NCBI RefSeq assembly: GCF_000429125.1
Contig: NZ_AUBG01000002.1
Coordinates: forward strand, 248,001 to 312,000
Length of the DNA stretch: 64,000 bases
Reading direction: 5' to 3'
Source: Aequorivita capsosiphonis DSM 23843
GTDB taxonomy: Bacteria; Bacteroidota; Bacteroidia; Flavobacteriales; Flavobacteriaceae
Shown here: positions 45,223 to 52,711 of the stretch, piece after piece
How the letters are laid out: each line of letters starts with the position of its first letter
Position numbering within the stretch: position 1 is the first letter of the stretch
The notes under the pieces: model-generated
Databases searched by the model: none
Told to the model about the DNA's origin: nothing
What the model saw: the letters and a program-made list of their open reading frames with translations, nothing else
Position numbers and translations under genes: made by a program

Positions 45223-46020
45223 CTATAAAATGGAATCGAGCGTTTTTCTATAAATATCGAAATTCACCAAATTGTTATGGGTTCCATCTGGAATTGTTTT
45301 AAAGGTAAGTTTTCCTTTCGTTTTTAATTTTGAAAGTCTTTCACTGTTTTTGTAGTTAACCACATAATCATCTGTACCGTGAAAAATTAAAATAGGACAC
45401 GATACATTCTTTAAATATTGGTAGGTTGGAAAGTGAAACTTTAGAAACCAACTTACTGGAAGAAATGGAAAGCGCTCCCCTGCCACTTCATCCAAACTAT
45501 AAAAGGGAGCTTCCAGAATTAATTGTTTTGGATGATTTTTGGCTGCGACATAAGTTGCAAAAGTAGTTCCTAAAGATCGGCCATAAACCACTATTTTATC
45601 TTCGGAATAGTTTTCCAGCAATAAATCATAAAATAGTTGAGCATCATTATATAAGGCCTTTTCACTGAGTTTCCCAGTACTTTTACCATAAGTTCTATAA
45701 TCCATTACCAAGACATCGTACTGTATATTGACAAATTTTTGCACCACCTTGCCCCAACTGGAAAGCTCGCCTGCGTTTCCATGGAAATATAAAATCACTC
45801 CTTTTGGATTTTCAACCTTAAAATGAAGTGCATTTAAAACTGCCCCATCATCGGTTTTTAAATTAATCTCTTCAAAATCACCTGGAAATGAATATGTGTA
45901 ATTCTTTGCAAGTGGCTCCGGCATAAAGATCATCTTATCCTGCAAAAAATAAAGTGCCGCACCAATACTAAGATATAAGCAAGCTATTACAATCAGAAAT
46001 TTCTTTAACCAGCGTTTCAT
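45223..46020 (-). CDS. Membrane-anchored alpha/beta hydrolase
   Basis: This 265-residue protein has an N-terminal membrane helix (8-25) and an alpha/beta-hydrolase domain. The oxyanion segment is LYFHGNAGE (78-86), the nucleophile is Ser149 in GRSLG, the acid is probably Asp217 or Asp218 (GTDDYV) and the base is His248. It resembles the BEM46/ABHD13-like group of serine hydrolases, whose substrates are unknown. It lies between two small secreted proteins in opposite orientation. Confidence 0.85.
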   Translation of the reverse strand: MKRWLKKFLIVIACLYLSIGAALYFLQDKMIFMPEPLAKNYTYSFPGDFEEINLKTDDGAVLNALHFKVENPKGVILYFHGNAGELSSWGKVVQKFVNIQYDVLVMDYRTYGKSTGKLSEKALYNDAQLFYDLLLENYSEDKIVVYGRSLGTTFATYVAAKNHPKQLILEAPFYSLDEVAGERFPFLPVSWFLKFHFPTYQYLKNVSCPILIFHGTDDYVVNYKNSERLSKLKTKGKLTFKTIPDGTHNNLVNFDIYRKTLDSIL

Positions 46021-46373
46021 ATTCCTAAAAACTATTTTGTATCCGTTTGAATTAAAGAAAGACCCAATCTCTTTTTATAGGTTTCCGTTATTCCAGTCAT
46101 AATTATGAGATAAGATTTAAAATTATTCAATTTTTTACGGTCGTATGGCATGCTCTAATATAATGGTTTGAGCATCCCCATGTATTTTCGAAAACTTTAA
46201 ATGCCTTTCAAAGGTTTTCTTATTGTTTCAATTTGATGGACTAAATATATTATCGAAATTATTAATAAAAACTAGAAATATGAACTTTAGCAAATGATTA
46301 TTAAGCCTTTATGGTTTTTTAACATCTGATCTAGGTACTTTTGAATTTAACAAAAACAAAAATAACAACCATT
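46021..46373. other. Intergenic region between the hydrolase and the secreted protein gene
   Basis: Only a promoter-like element (TACTTTTG at 46336-46343) stands out. No RNA or ORF was recognised. Confidence 0.5.
46336..46343 (+). promoter_or_regulatory. -7 promoter element of the secreted-protein gene
   Basis: TACTTTTG fits TAnnTTTG. It overlaps a possible upstream start codon at 46341, which argues that translation begins at 46374 instead. Confidence 0.5.
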
Positions 46374-46898
46374 ATGAAAAAAGTACTTATAATATTTGCA
46401 TTAGCAGCCTTCACAACTGGTTTTGCTCAGGAAAATAAAGACACAACGAAGGAATCGATAATAACAAAAGAATCGGTTAAAAGCAGCAAAGGCGTTGATG
46501 TTTCTACAAAATCTAAAACTATTACTAAAAAACAAGCACGTTCTTTGGAAAATGCTGACGCTAATAAAATAAATCAAAGTGTGGTTATGAAGCCTGCTGA
46601 AGTGGATACCAATGTCAGTTATTCTTATGACGGCAATCGCTTCCAATTTATAAATCAGAAGGATAAGAATGGATATAGAATGATGACTGTTAGAGATAAT
46701 GCTACAAAAGAAGATTACGCCATCATCAAGCCTTCAACGCAGAACGGATATTATATTTTGGCAAAAGACGGAACTTCCTCTTTTGGATACTTTAATGAAG
46801 ATGGAAATTTTGTTGTGGAGCGCTATGATGCCAAAACCGACGCAGTCGTTTCTGACGTTTATAAATTAGATATGAAAAAGGATTCCATGAAAAAATAA
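46374..46898 (+). CDS. Secreted protein of unknown function, paralogue-like
   Basis: This 174-residue protein has a signal peptide (MKKVLIIFALAAFTTGFAQ), then a Lys/Thr-rich segment (ENKDTTKESIITKESVKSSK) similar to the start of the protein at 44689. The C-terminal half contains NGYRMMTVRDNATKEDYA and DGTSSFGYFNEDGNFVVERYD, which suggest a beta-sheet domain. There is no known family. It shares the AQENK...TKES motif with the neighbour and may share localisation. It is convergent with the ferredoxin gene. Confidence 0.6.
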   Translation: MKKVLIIFALAAFTTGFAQENKDTTKESIITKESVKSSKGVDVSTKSKTITKKQARSLENADANKINQSVVMKPAEVDTNVSYSYDGNRFQFINQKDKNGYRMMTVRDNATKEDYAIIKPSTQNGYYILAKDGTSSFGYFNEDGNFVVERYDAKTDAVVSDVYKLDMKKDSMKK

Positions 46899-46923
46899 AT
46901 CCTTTGTCTATCCCCACAAAGGG

Positions 46924-46962
46924 AATCGCCCTTGAATCCTAGGATTGAAGGGCGATTTTTTA
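46924..46962. terminator. Bidirectional terminator between the secreted protein and ferredoxin genes
   Basis: The arms AATCGCCCTTGAATCC and GGATTGAAGGGCGATT (one mismatch) sit around a two-base loop and are followed by a T-run. Confidence 0.85.
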
Positions 46963-46983
46963 TTGATTAAAATGATTAGTGAA

Positions 46984-47334
46984 TTATTCTTTGTGCATAA
47001 ATGCTTGCTTCGCCAATAACTCTTCATCTGTTTCCACATGATCTTCATCGGGAATGCAGCAGTCCACAGGGCAAACTGCAGCGCACTGCGGCTCATCGTG
47101 AAAACCTTTACATTCTGTACATTTATCGGCAACAATAAAATATATTTCATCGCTGACGGGTTCTTGTGCTTCATTGGCATCTACTTCTTTTCCATTGGGT
47201 AAAACAACCTTACCTTCAAGGTCGGTGCCATCTGCGTAACGCCAATCATCTGCGCCTTCATAAATAGCTGTATTAGGACATTCAGGCTCACATGCCCCAC
47301 AGTTTATACATTCATCTGTTATAATAATTGCCAT
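46984..47334 (-). CDS. 2x[4Fe-4S] ferredoxin
   Basis: This 116-residue ferredoxin has a first cluster motif [12 protein letters not shown] (residues 9-20) and a second long-loop motif [20 protein letters not shown] typical of the Allochromatium type. A ~45-residue insert separates them. It is a soluble electron carrier. It is divergent from the acyl-CoA reductase gene and may share regulation with it. Confidence 0.92.
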   Translation of the reverse strand: MAIIITDECINCGACEPECPNTAIYEGADDWRYADGTDLEGKVVLPNGKEVDANEAQEPVSDEIYFIVADKCTECKGFHDEPQCAAVCPVDCCIPDEDHVETDEELLAKQAFMHKE

Positions 47335-47358
47335 GGTATTTAGTTTTTCTAACTTTGC
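47328..47358 (+). promoter_or_regulatory. Promoter of the acyl-CoA reductase gene
   Basis: TTG at 47328-47330 and TAACTTTGC at 47350-47358 are 19 bp apart. The predicted start at ~47364 makes the ATG at 47398 the likely initiator, and not the one at 47368, which would leave no leader. Confidence 0.65.
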
Positions 47359-47397
47359 ACAAATTTAATGCCTATAAAGGGTAACTCCAAGAGAAGT

Positions 47398-48468
47398 ATG
47401 CAATTAAAAGACAGAATTAACGCTTTTATCAGTTTAGGGAAATTCCTACGAGAAATCGCAAAGGAAAACCAAACCAAAAACGGCATTTCGAAAAATTTAA
47501 ACCCTGATTCCGAGAGCTATCAGCACGAATCAATTTTAAAAAAAGCCGAAGCTGAAAACGGATGGTTTACACAGGAAAATATAAACTTTGCACTTATAAG
47601 TTGGAGCGAGGCTCTTTCCGAAGAAAACATCAAGCATTGGATTTCAAAATATGAGTTCCAAGAAACTAACGCGAAAACGGTCGCTATTATCATGGCCGGA
47701 AACGTTCCCTTGGTAGGTTTTCACGATTTTCTTTCCGTATTGATTACGAGCAATAAAGTTCTAGTGAAATTAGCATCTAATGATAAAACTTTATTACCGT
47801 TCTTGGCCAATCAATTAATTGCTGTTGAGCCAAAATTTCAGGATTATATTGAATTTACGGAAGGGAGGATGAGCAATTTCGATGCCGTTATCGCCACAGG
47901 AAGCAACAACACCGCGCGCTATTTTGATTATTACTTCGGAAAATATCCTAATATAATTCGAAAAAACAGAAACTCGGTTGCCGTTTTAACAGGAAATGAA
48001 ACCGAGGAAGACTTAAGAAATCTTGCTGATGATATTTTTAGGTATTTCGGACTTGGTTGCCGAAATGTTTCGAAAATATACATTCCCGAAGATTATGATT
48101 TTGAGCCTTTCTTCAAAGGAATGTTCTCTTGGAAGGAAATAATCCATAATCACAAATACATTAATAATTACGATTATAACAAAGCTGTTTACTTAATGGA
48201 CGGCTTTCCACTTCTCGATAATGAATTTATGTTACTCAAAGAGGATACCGGCTTCTCCTCGCCTATTTCGGTAGTTTTTTATGAAAAATACACTTCTAAA
48301 TATGCGGTAAAAAAGAAACTGGAAGCGGAAGCTGAAAACATACAATGTTTAGTTACAAAAGCAGGATTACCCAACGAAATCCCTTTCGGGAAAGCACAAA
48401 ATCCAGAATTATGGGACTATGCTGATGGTGTAAATACTATTGACTTTTTGTTGAAAATTCATAAATAA
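47398..48468 (+). CDS. LuxC-like acyl-CoA reductase
   Basis: This 356-residue aldehyde-dehydrogenase-fold protein contains the LuxC-type nucleotide region VAIIMAGNVPLVGFHDFLSV, DAVIATGSNNTARYFDYYF and RNSVAVLTGNETEEDL. The catalytic Cys is likely in GLGCRNVSKIYIP. LuxC family members reduce acyl groups to aldehydes. In Bacteroidetes the partner and the acyl substrate are unknown. The start is set by the promoter. Ferredoxin lies divergently upstream and serC follows on the same strand. Confidence 0.8.
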   Translation: MQLKDRINAFISLGKFLREIAKENQTKNGISKNLNPDSESYQHESILKKAEAENGWFTQENINFALISWSEALSEENIKHWISKYEFQETNAKTVAIIMAGNVPLVGFHDFLSVLITSNKVLVKLASNDKTLLPFLANQLIAVEPKFQDYIEFTEGRMSNFDAVIATGSNNTARYFDYYFGKYPNIIRKNRNSVAVLTGNETEEDLRNLADDIFRYFGLGCRNVSKIYIPEDYDFEPFFKGMFSWKEIIHNHKYINNYDYNKAVYLMDGFPLLDNEFMLLKEDTGFSSPISVVFYEKYTSKYAVKKKLEAEAENIQCLVTKAGLPNEIPFGKAQNPELWDYADGVNTIDFLLKIHK

Positions 48469-48622
48469 AAAACTTATAATTATAACAAATTTAGTGTCAT
48501 AATTCACATCTTTGTACTACTAATTTTTCAGAAAAACGAAGTGTTTGCCCATATTTTCCAATTTTCAATAAAATGAATGCTTTGAGCAACGCATCTTCTT
48601 ATTTCTCAAATATAATATTCAG

Positions 48623-49690
48623 ATGAAAAAACACAACTTTAGCGCAGGCCCTTGTATTTTACCACAATCCGTAATGCAAAAAGCAGCGGATGCCGTTTTG
48701 AATTTTAACAATTCTAATCTTTCACTGATAGAAATCTCCCACAGAAGCACTGATTTTGTGGAAGTCATGGAGACGGCACGGAGTCTTGCCCTAGAACATT
48801 TAGGTCTTCAAAATAAAGGTTATCAAGCGCTTTTTCTTCAAGGTGGCGCTAGTCTTCAGTTTTTGATGACTGCCTATAACCTTTTAGAAACAAAAGCTGC
48901 CTACCTAAACACGGGAACTTGGAGCGATAAAGCAATAAAAGAAGCAAAACTTTTCGGGGAAATTATTGAAGTTGCCACTTCGAAAAGTGAAAACTTCAAT
49001 TTTATTCCTAAAAATTACCAAGTACCAAAAGATGTAGATTACTTTCACTGTACTAGTAATAACACAATCTTCGGTACCCAAATGAAAGATTTCCCACAAA
49101 CCGCAGTACCGCTGGTTTGCGATATGAGCAGCGATATTTTTTCGCGACAGCTGGATTTTTCAAAATTCAGTTTAATTTATGCAGGTGCGCAAAAAAATAT
49201 GGGCCCTGCAGGAACTACGCTCGTTGTAGTAAAGGAAGATATTTTGGGGAAGGTTTCAAGAGCAATTCCTTCAATGTTAAATTACAAAGTCCAGATTGAA
49301 AAGGACAGTATGTTCAATACACCAGCTGTTTTTCCGGTGTATGTTTCTATGTTGACCTTGCAATGGTTAAAAGATTTGGGTGGAATATCAGTCATCGAAA
49401 AAGAGAACAACAAAAAAGCCGAAATTTTATACAATGAAATTGATCGCAATCCTTTGTTTAAAGGTTTTGTGGCCAATACAGAAGATAGGTCAACAATGAA
49501 TGCTACCTTCAATCTAAGAAATGAAGAATTAAAAGCAACTTTTGACGATCAAATAAAACAAGCCGGTATCAATGGAATAAACGGACATAGAAGTGTTGGC
49601 GGATACCGCGCGTCTATGTATAATGCCTTGCCACTTGAAAGCGTACAAGTATTGGTAGATGTAATGCAGGCTACGGAAAAAGGCGCATAG
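48623..49690 (+). CDS. serC: Phosphoserine aminotransferase
   Basis: This 355-residue PLP enzyme of class V starts MKKHNFSAGPCILP, the SerC hallmark. The PLP lysine lies in YAGAQKNMGPAG, and the C-terminus has GHRSVGGYRASMYNALP. It converts 3-phosphohydroxypyruvate to phosphoserine (and may also work on the PdxC intermediate of vitamin B6 synthesis). It is followed by serA, 129 bp downstream. Confidence 0.95.
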   Translation: MKKHNFSAGPCILPQSVMQKAADAVLNFNNSNLSLIEISHRSTDFVEVMETARSLALEHLGLQNKGYQALFLQGGASLQFLMTAYNLLETKAAYLNTGTWSDKAIKEAKLFGEIIEVATSKSENFNFIPKNYQVPKDVDYFHCTSNNTIFGTQMKDFPQTAVPLVCDMSSDIFSRQLDFSKFSLIYAGAQKNMGPAGTTLVVVKEDILGKVSRAIPSMLNYKVQIEKDSMFNTPAVFPVYVSMLTLQWLKDLGGISVIEKENNKKAEILYNEIDRNPLFKGFVANTEDRSTMNATFNLRNEELKATFDDQIKQAGINGINGHRSVGGYRASMYNALPLESVQVLVDVMQATEKGA

Positions 49691-49819
49691 AATTAGATAA
49701 GCCTCCCTGCCCTCTAAAGGGGGAGAAAACTGTATTAATAGAAGTTAAAAATATAAAATAATTTACCCGCGTTAAAAGTCCCCTTTATGGGATTTAGGGG
49801 TAAAACACAACCAATAAAT

Positions 49820-50776
49820 ATGATAGTATTAGCAAACGACGGAGTTTCAAAAAGTGGAATAGATGCCTTAACAGATGCAGGCTTCAAAGTGTTAACGGTC
49901 CATGTTGCACAAGAACAACTTGAAAATTATATCAATGAACACAAAGTTGAGGTTCTTCTAGTACGTAGCGCCACCAAAGTACGGAAAGACATTATTGATG
50001 GATGTCCATCAATAAAAATAATTGGTCGTGGCGGTGTGGGCATGGACAATATTGATGTGGATTACGCTCGTAAAAATGGAATTGAAGTAATAAATACTCC
50101 AGCTGCTTCATCAGAATCTGTGGCAGAGCTTGTTTTTGCACACCTATTTGGCGGTGTCCGTTTTTTACACGATTCAAACCGGAACATGCCTTTGGATGGT
50201 GACACAAAATTTAAGGATTTGAAAAAAGTCTATGCCGGTGGAAGAGAGCTTAGAGGAAAAACACTAGGAATCATTGGGTTTGGAAGAATTGGTCGTCAAG
50301 TTGCCAAAATAGCATTGGGTTGTGGGATGAAGGTAATTGCCAGCGACCATGAAGTGGGGGAAGCAGATATCACCTTAAGTTTTTACGATGGACAAGAAAT
50401 AACCTTAAAAATAAAAACGGCTCCCGTAGATAAATTAATTAAGCATAGTGATTTTATTAGCCTGCACGTACCTTCCCAATCGGGTTATTTAATTGGTAAG
50501 GAAGAAATTTCAAAAATGAAGGACGGTGTTGGTATCGTCAACACTTCTCGTGGGGGAATTCTTAATGAAAATGCACTTTTGGAAGCAATTGAAAATGGCA
50601 AGATTTCCTTTGCGGCACTAGATGTTTTTGAAAATGAACCTACTCCATCCATAAAGGTTTTAATGAATGATCAGATTTCACTCAGCCCACACATAGGAGC
50701 AGCTACCGAAGAAGCGCAAGATCGTATTGGGGTTGAGCTTGCAGAGCAAATAATCAATATTATGGTAAAGGCTTAA
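49820..50776 (+). CDS. serA: D-3-phosphoglycerate dehydrogenase
   Basis: This 318-residue D-2-hydroxyacid dehydrogenase has the NAD motif LGIIGFGRIGRQVA, the catalytic His in SPHIGAATEEAQDRIG and Arg in NTSRGGILNE. It lacks the C-terminal ACT domain of long SerA forms. The neighbouring serC supports the first step of serine synthesis. The ATG at 49820 (MIVLANDGVSKSG) is preferred; the 11 codons before it are repeat-like DNA (CCCCTTTATGGGATTTAGGGG). Confidence 0.9.
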   Translation: MIVLANDGVSKSGIDALTDAGFKVLTVHVAQEQLENYINEHKVEVLLVRSATKVRKDIIDGCPSIKIIGRGGVGMDNIDVDYARKNGIEVINTPAASSESVAELVFAHLFGGVRFLHDSNRNMPLDGDTKFKDLKKVYAGGRELRGKTLGIIGFGRIGRQVAKIALGCGMKVIASDHEVGEADITLSFYDGQEITLKIKTAPVDKLIKHSDFISLHVPSQSGYLIGKEEISKMKDGVGIVNTSRGGILNENALLEAIENGKISFAALDVFENEPTPSIKVLMNDQISLSPHIGAATEEAQDRIGVELAEQIINIMVKA

Positions 50777-50821
50777 CCGTGATTTTATTATCTTAGCTTA
50801 TTAATCAAAAAACAAGACAAA

Positions 50822-51466
50822 ATGAGTTCAATTTTAGATTTATTAGGCAGCGATATGGGCAAGCAACTCATTGGCGGAGCGAGTGCACAAACAGGACAAT
50901 CTCCTGATAAAACAGCAACCGTATTAAGTATGGCGCTTCCAGCACTAATGGGGGCCATGAAAAGAAATGCTTCAACGCCAGAAGGAGCTAAAAATTTAAA
51001 CAATGCCTTGGAAGACAATCGTCACGATGGTTCAATTTTAGATAAATTGGGTGGTCTTTTAGGCGGTGGAGGTGCCGATTCAAGTTTAATGAATGACGGT
51101 GCAGGTATTTTAAGCCATGTACTTGGTGGAAATCAATCTAAAGTTGAGAATAATATAAGCCGTGCAAGTGGTGTTGATTCTAATTCTGTTGGACAAATTA
51201 TTAAAATGGCTGCTCCAGTTTTAATGGGGCTTTTAGGAAACAAGAAGCGAAAGGAAAATGTGCAAGAAGGAGGCATTGGCAGTTTGTTGGGTTCATTTTT
51301 AGGAAATAGTAGCGGGAGTCAATCCATAATAGAAAGCTTATTAGATTCCGATGGCGACGGTAGTGTTTTAGACGATATTGCGGGTATGTTTACTGGTGGG
51401 GATGATAAAAAGGACGGTGATAACGGCGGAATTGGTGGGATGCTTGGTGGAATGTTCGGAAAATAA
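50822..51466 (+). CDS. DUF937 domain protein
   Basis: This 214-residue protein is rich in Gly, Leu and Ala (ILDLLGSDMGKQLIGGA, LGGLLGGGGADSS, GMLGGMFGK). The DUF937 pattern covers most of it, with a second half (PVLMGLLGNKKRKEN and on) and an acidic DGDGSVLDDIAGMF segment that resembles a calcium-binding loop. There is no signal peptide. The function is unknown. It is a single gene ending in a terminator. Confidence 0.8.
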   Translation: MSSILDLLGSDMGKQLIGGASAQTGQSPDKTATVLSMALPALMGAMKRNASTPEGAKNLNNALEDNRHDGSILDKLGGLLGGGGADSSLMNDGAGILSHVLGGNQSKVENNISRASGVDSNSVGQIIKMAAPVLMGLLGNKKRKENVQEGGIGSLLGSFLGNSSGSQSIIESLLDSDGDGSVLDDIAGMFTGGDDKKDGDNGGIGGMLGGMFGK

Positions 51467-51488
51467 ATCTTTATATCAATTTATATTT

Positions 51489-51528
51489 AAAATACCATCC
51501 GTTATTTAACTGAAGGTATTTTTTTTTT
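51489..51528 (+). terminator. Terminator after the DUF937 gene
   Basis: AAAATACC and GGTATTTT pair across an AT-rich loop, followed by a run of ten T. Confidence 0.7.
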
Positions 51529-51564
51529 GCAGTGAAATGGCATGAGGATTATACCTACATTGTT

Positions 51565-51573
51565 TAACTTTGC
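51565..51573 (+). promoter_or_regulatory. -7 promoter element of the DUF6146 operon
   Basis: TAACTTTGC is a perfect -7 element lying 50 bp before the ATG at 51623. The -33 position has no clear TTTG. Confidence 0.5.
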
Positions 51574-51622
51574 TCCAATAAATTTTATTCTAGGAAAAAT
51601 CAACCGATAAATAAATAATCTG

Positions 51623-52042
51623 ATGAAAAAACTTATTCTTTTATTTTCTATATGCGTTGCCATCTACAGTTGTGGAACTGGCAATAAAATGAGCAGTTCT
51701 TCCTCTTCAGATGTTATTAAAAACGATACTATTCGCATTGGAAATGATGATCTCGATTATGAAATTCTGATCATTGAGCCTGGTTTTGATTCTTGGTTAA
51801 TCTCTCAGCCTCCTCGCGGATTTTATGGTCAATCATTATTGGAATCAAAAAACAGAAGCTTTGTTTCAGAATTTAATAGTCGCGTATTAAGCCCTGGAAA
51901 ATACCCTAGCACTCTATATTCCGAACAAATAAACTATGATCCTACGGTTGATTATGGTTATGAAGTAAACTACCTTCTTTACAATTACTTCGTTTATTTT
52001 CAAGACAAGTACAACCAAAAATTTATAAGCGGAAGAAATTGA
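51623..52042 (+). CDS. DUF6146 family lipoprotein
   Basis: This 139-residue protein has a lipoprotein signal (MKKLILLFSICVAIYSC, Cys17) and a mature domain containing DDLDYEILIIEPGFDSWL and INYDPTVDYGYEVNYLLYNYFVYFQ, typical of DUF6146. It is probably an outer-membrane lipoprotein. The function is unknown. Its stop codon overlaps the TTG start of the next gene (TTGA), so the two are translated in a coupled way. Confidence 0.8.
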   Translation: MKKLILLFSICVAIYSCGTGNKMSSSSSSDVIKNDTIRIGNDDLDYEILIIEPGFDSWLISQPPRGFYGQSLLESKNRSFVSEFNSRVLSPGKYPSTLYSEQINYDPTVDYGYEVNYLLYNYFVYFQDKYNQKFISGRN

Positions 52043-52341
52043 AAAAACTAAAAGAACGTTGGAATGTTCAAACCAACGGCCAACTTTTTATAATCTTTTT
52101 GGTGTTTGCAATCACTGGTAGCTCTGCTGCCAAATTAGCCGCACCAATTACTGAATTCCTTGAGATCAAAAGGGAACTAGGCTGGTATGTATACTGGCCT
52201 TTTCGAATATTAATTATTTTCCCCGTCTATCAGGTACTCTTGGTACTTTTTGGATGGGTTTTTGGCGAGTTCGAGTTTTTCTGGGGTTTTGAAAAGAAAA
52301 TGCTCCGCAGAATGGGTTTAGGGTTTTTACTTAAAAAATGA
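52039..52341 (+). CDS. DUF6787 family membrane protein
   Basis: This 100-residue protein starts at TTG (no ATG is possible before residue ~90) and overlaps the previous stop by 4 bp. Two membrane helices are visible (FIIFLVFAITGSSAAKLA and ILIIFPVYQVLLVLFGWVFG). The motif WNVQTNGQ at the start is typical of DUF6787, an uncharacterised Bacteroidetes family. Its own stop overlaps the next ATG (ATGA). Confidence 0.75.
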   Translation: MKKLKERWNVQTNGQLFIIFLVFAITGSSAAKLAAPITEFLEIKRELGWYVYWPFRILIIFPVYQVLLVLFGWVFGEFEFFWGFEKKMLRRMGLGFLLKK

Positions 52342-52664
52342 TTTTAAAAAAAGACATATTTAAAATTGTAATAGCCGCGATTTTCTCGCTGGCTTTGCTA
52401 TTTCCTACTGCCGTAAAATTTGCGCATACCTTTGAAGATCACGAACACGAAGTATGTACAGATCTTTCTGTCCATATTCACAAAAAACAATTGGATTGTT
52501 CTATTTGTGATTTTCATTTTTCAATTTTTAGTTTTGAAGCACAAAGCCTTCCTGAATTTACGGTAATAAATAGTTTTCACACAACGAAAATTATTTATCT
52601 ACTACCAGAATTCACAACAAATAACATACACTATTTCCTAAGAGGTCCTCCGCTGCTTTCTTGA
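52338..52664 (+). CDS. Small His/Cys-rich membrane-anchored protein, probably metal-binding
   Basis: This 108-residue protein has an N-terminal hydrophobic helix (8-26), then a cluster of metal-type residues: HTFEDHEHEVC, HIHKK and CSICDFHF. It lies between DUF6787 (4-bp overlap) and a TonB-dependent receptor 47 bp downstream. A role in metal handling with that receptor is inferred from the composition and context only. No family name is recognised. Confidence 0.6.
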   Translation: MILKKDIFKIVIAAIFSLALLFPTAVKFAHTFEDHEHEVCTDLSVHIHKKQLDCSICDFHFSIFSFEAQSLPEFTVINSFHTTKIIYLLPEFTTNNIHYFLRGPPLLS

Positions 52665-52711
52665 TTTTATAAGCATACATCTTTTAAAAATTTTAAAAAA
52701 AATCAAGAAGC

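Noticed and set aside
46980-50780. Possible bioluminescence operon because of the LuxC-like protein
   Set aside because: No luciferase (luxAB) or luxD/luxE genes are present, and LuxC-like acyl-CoA reductases without lux genes are common in Bacteroidetes.
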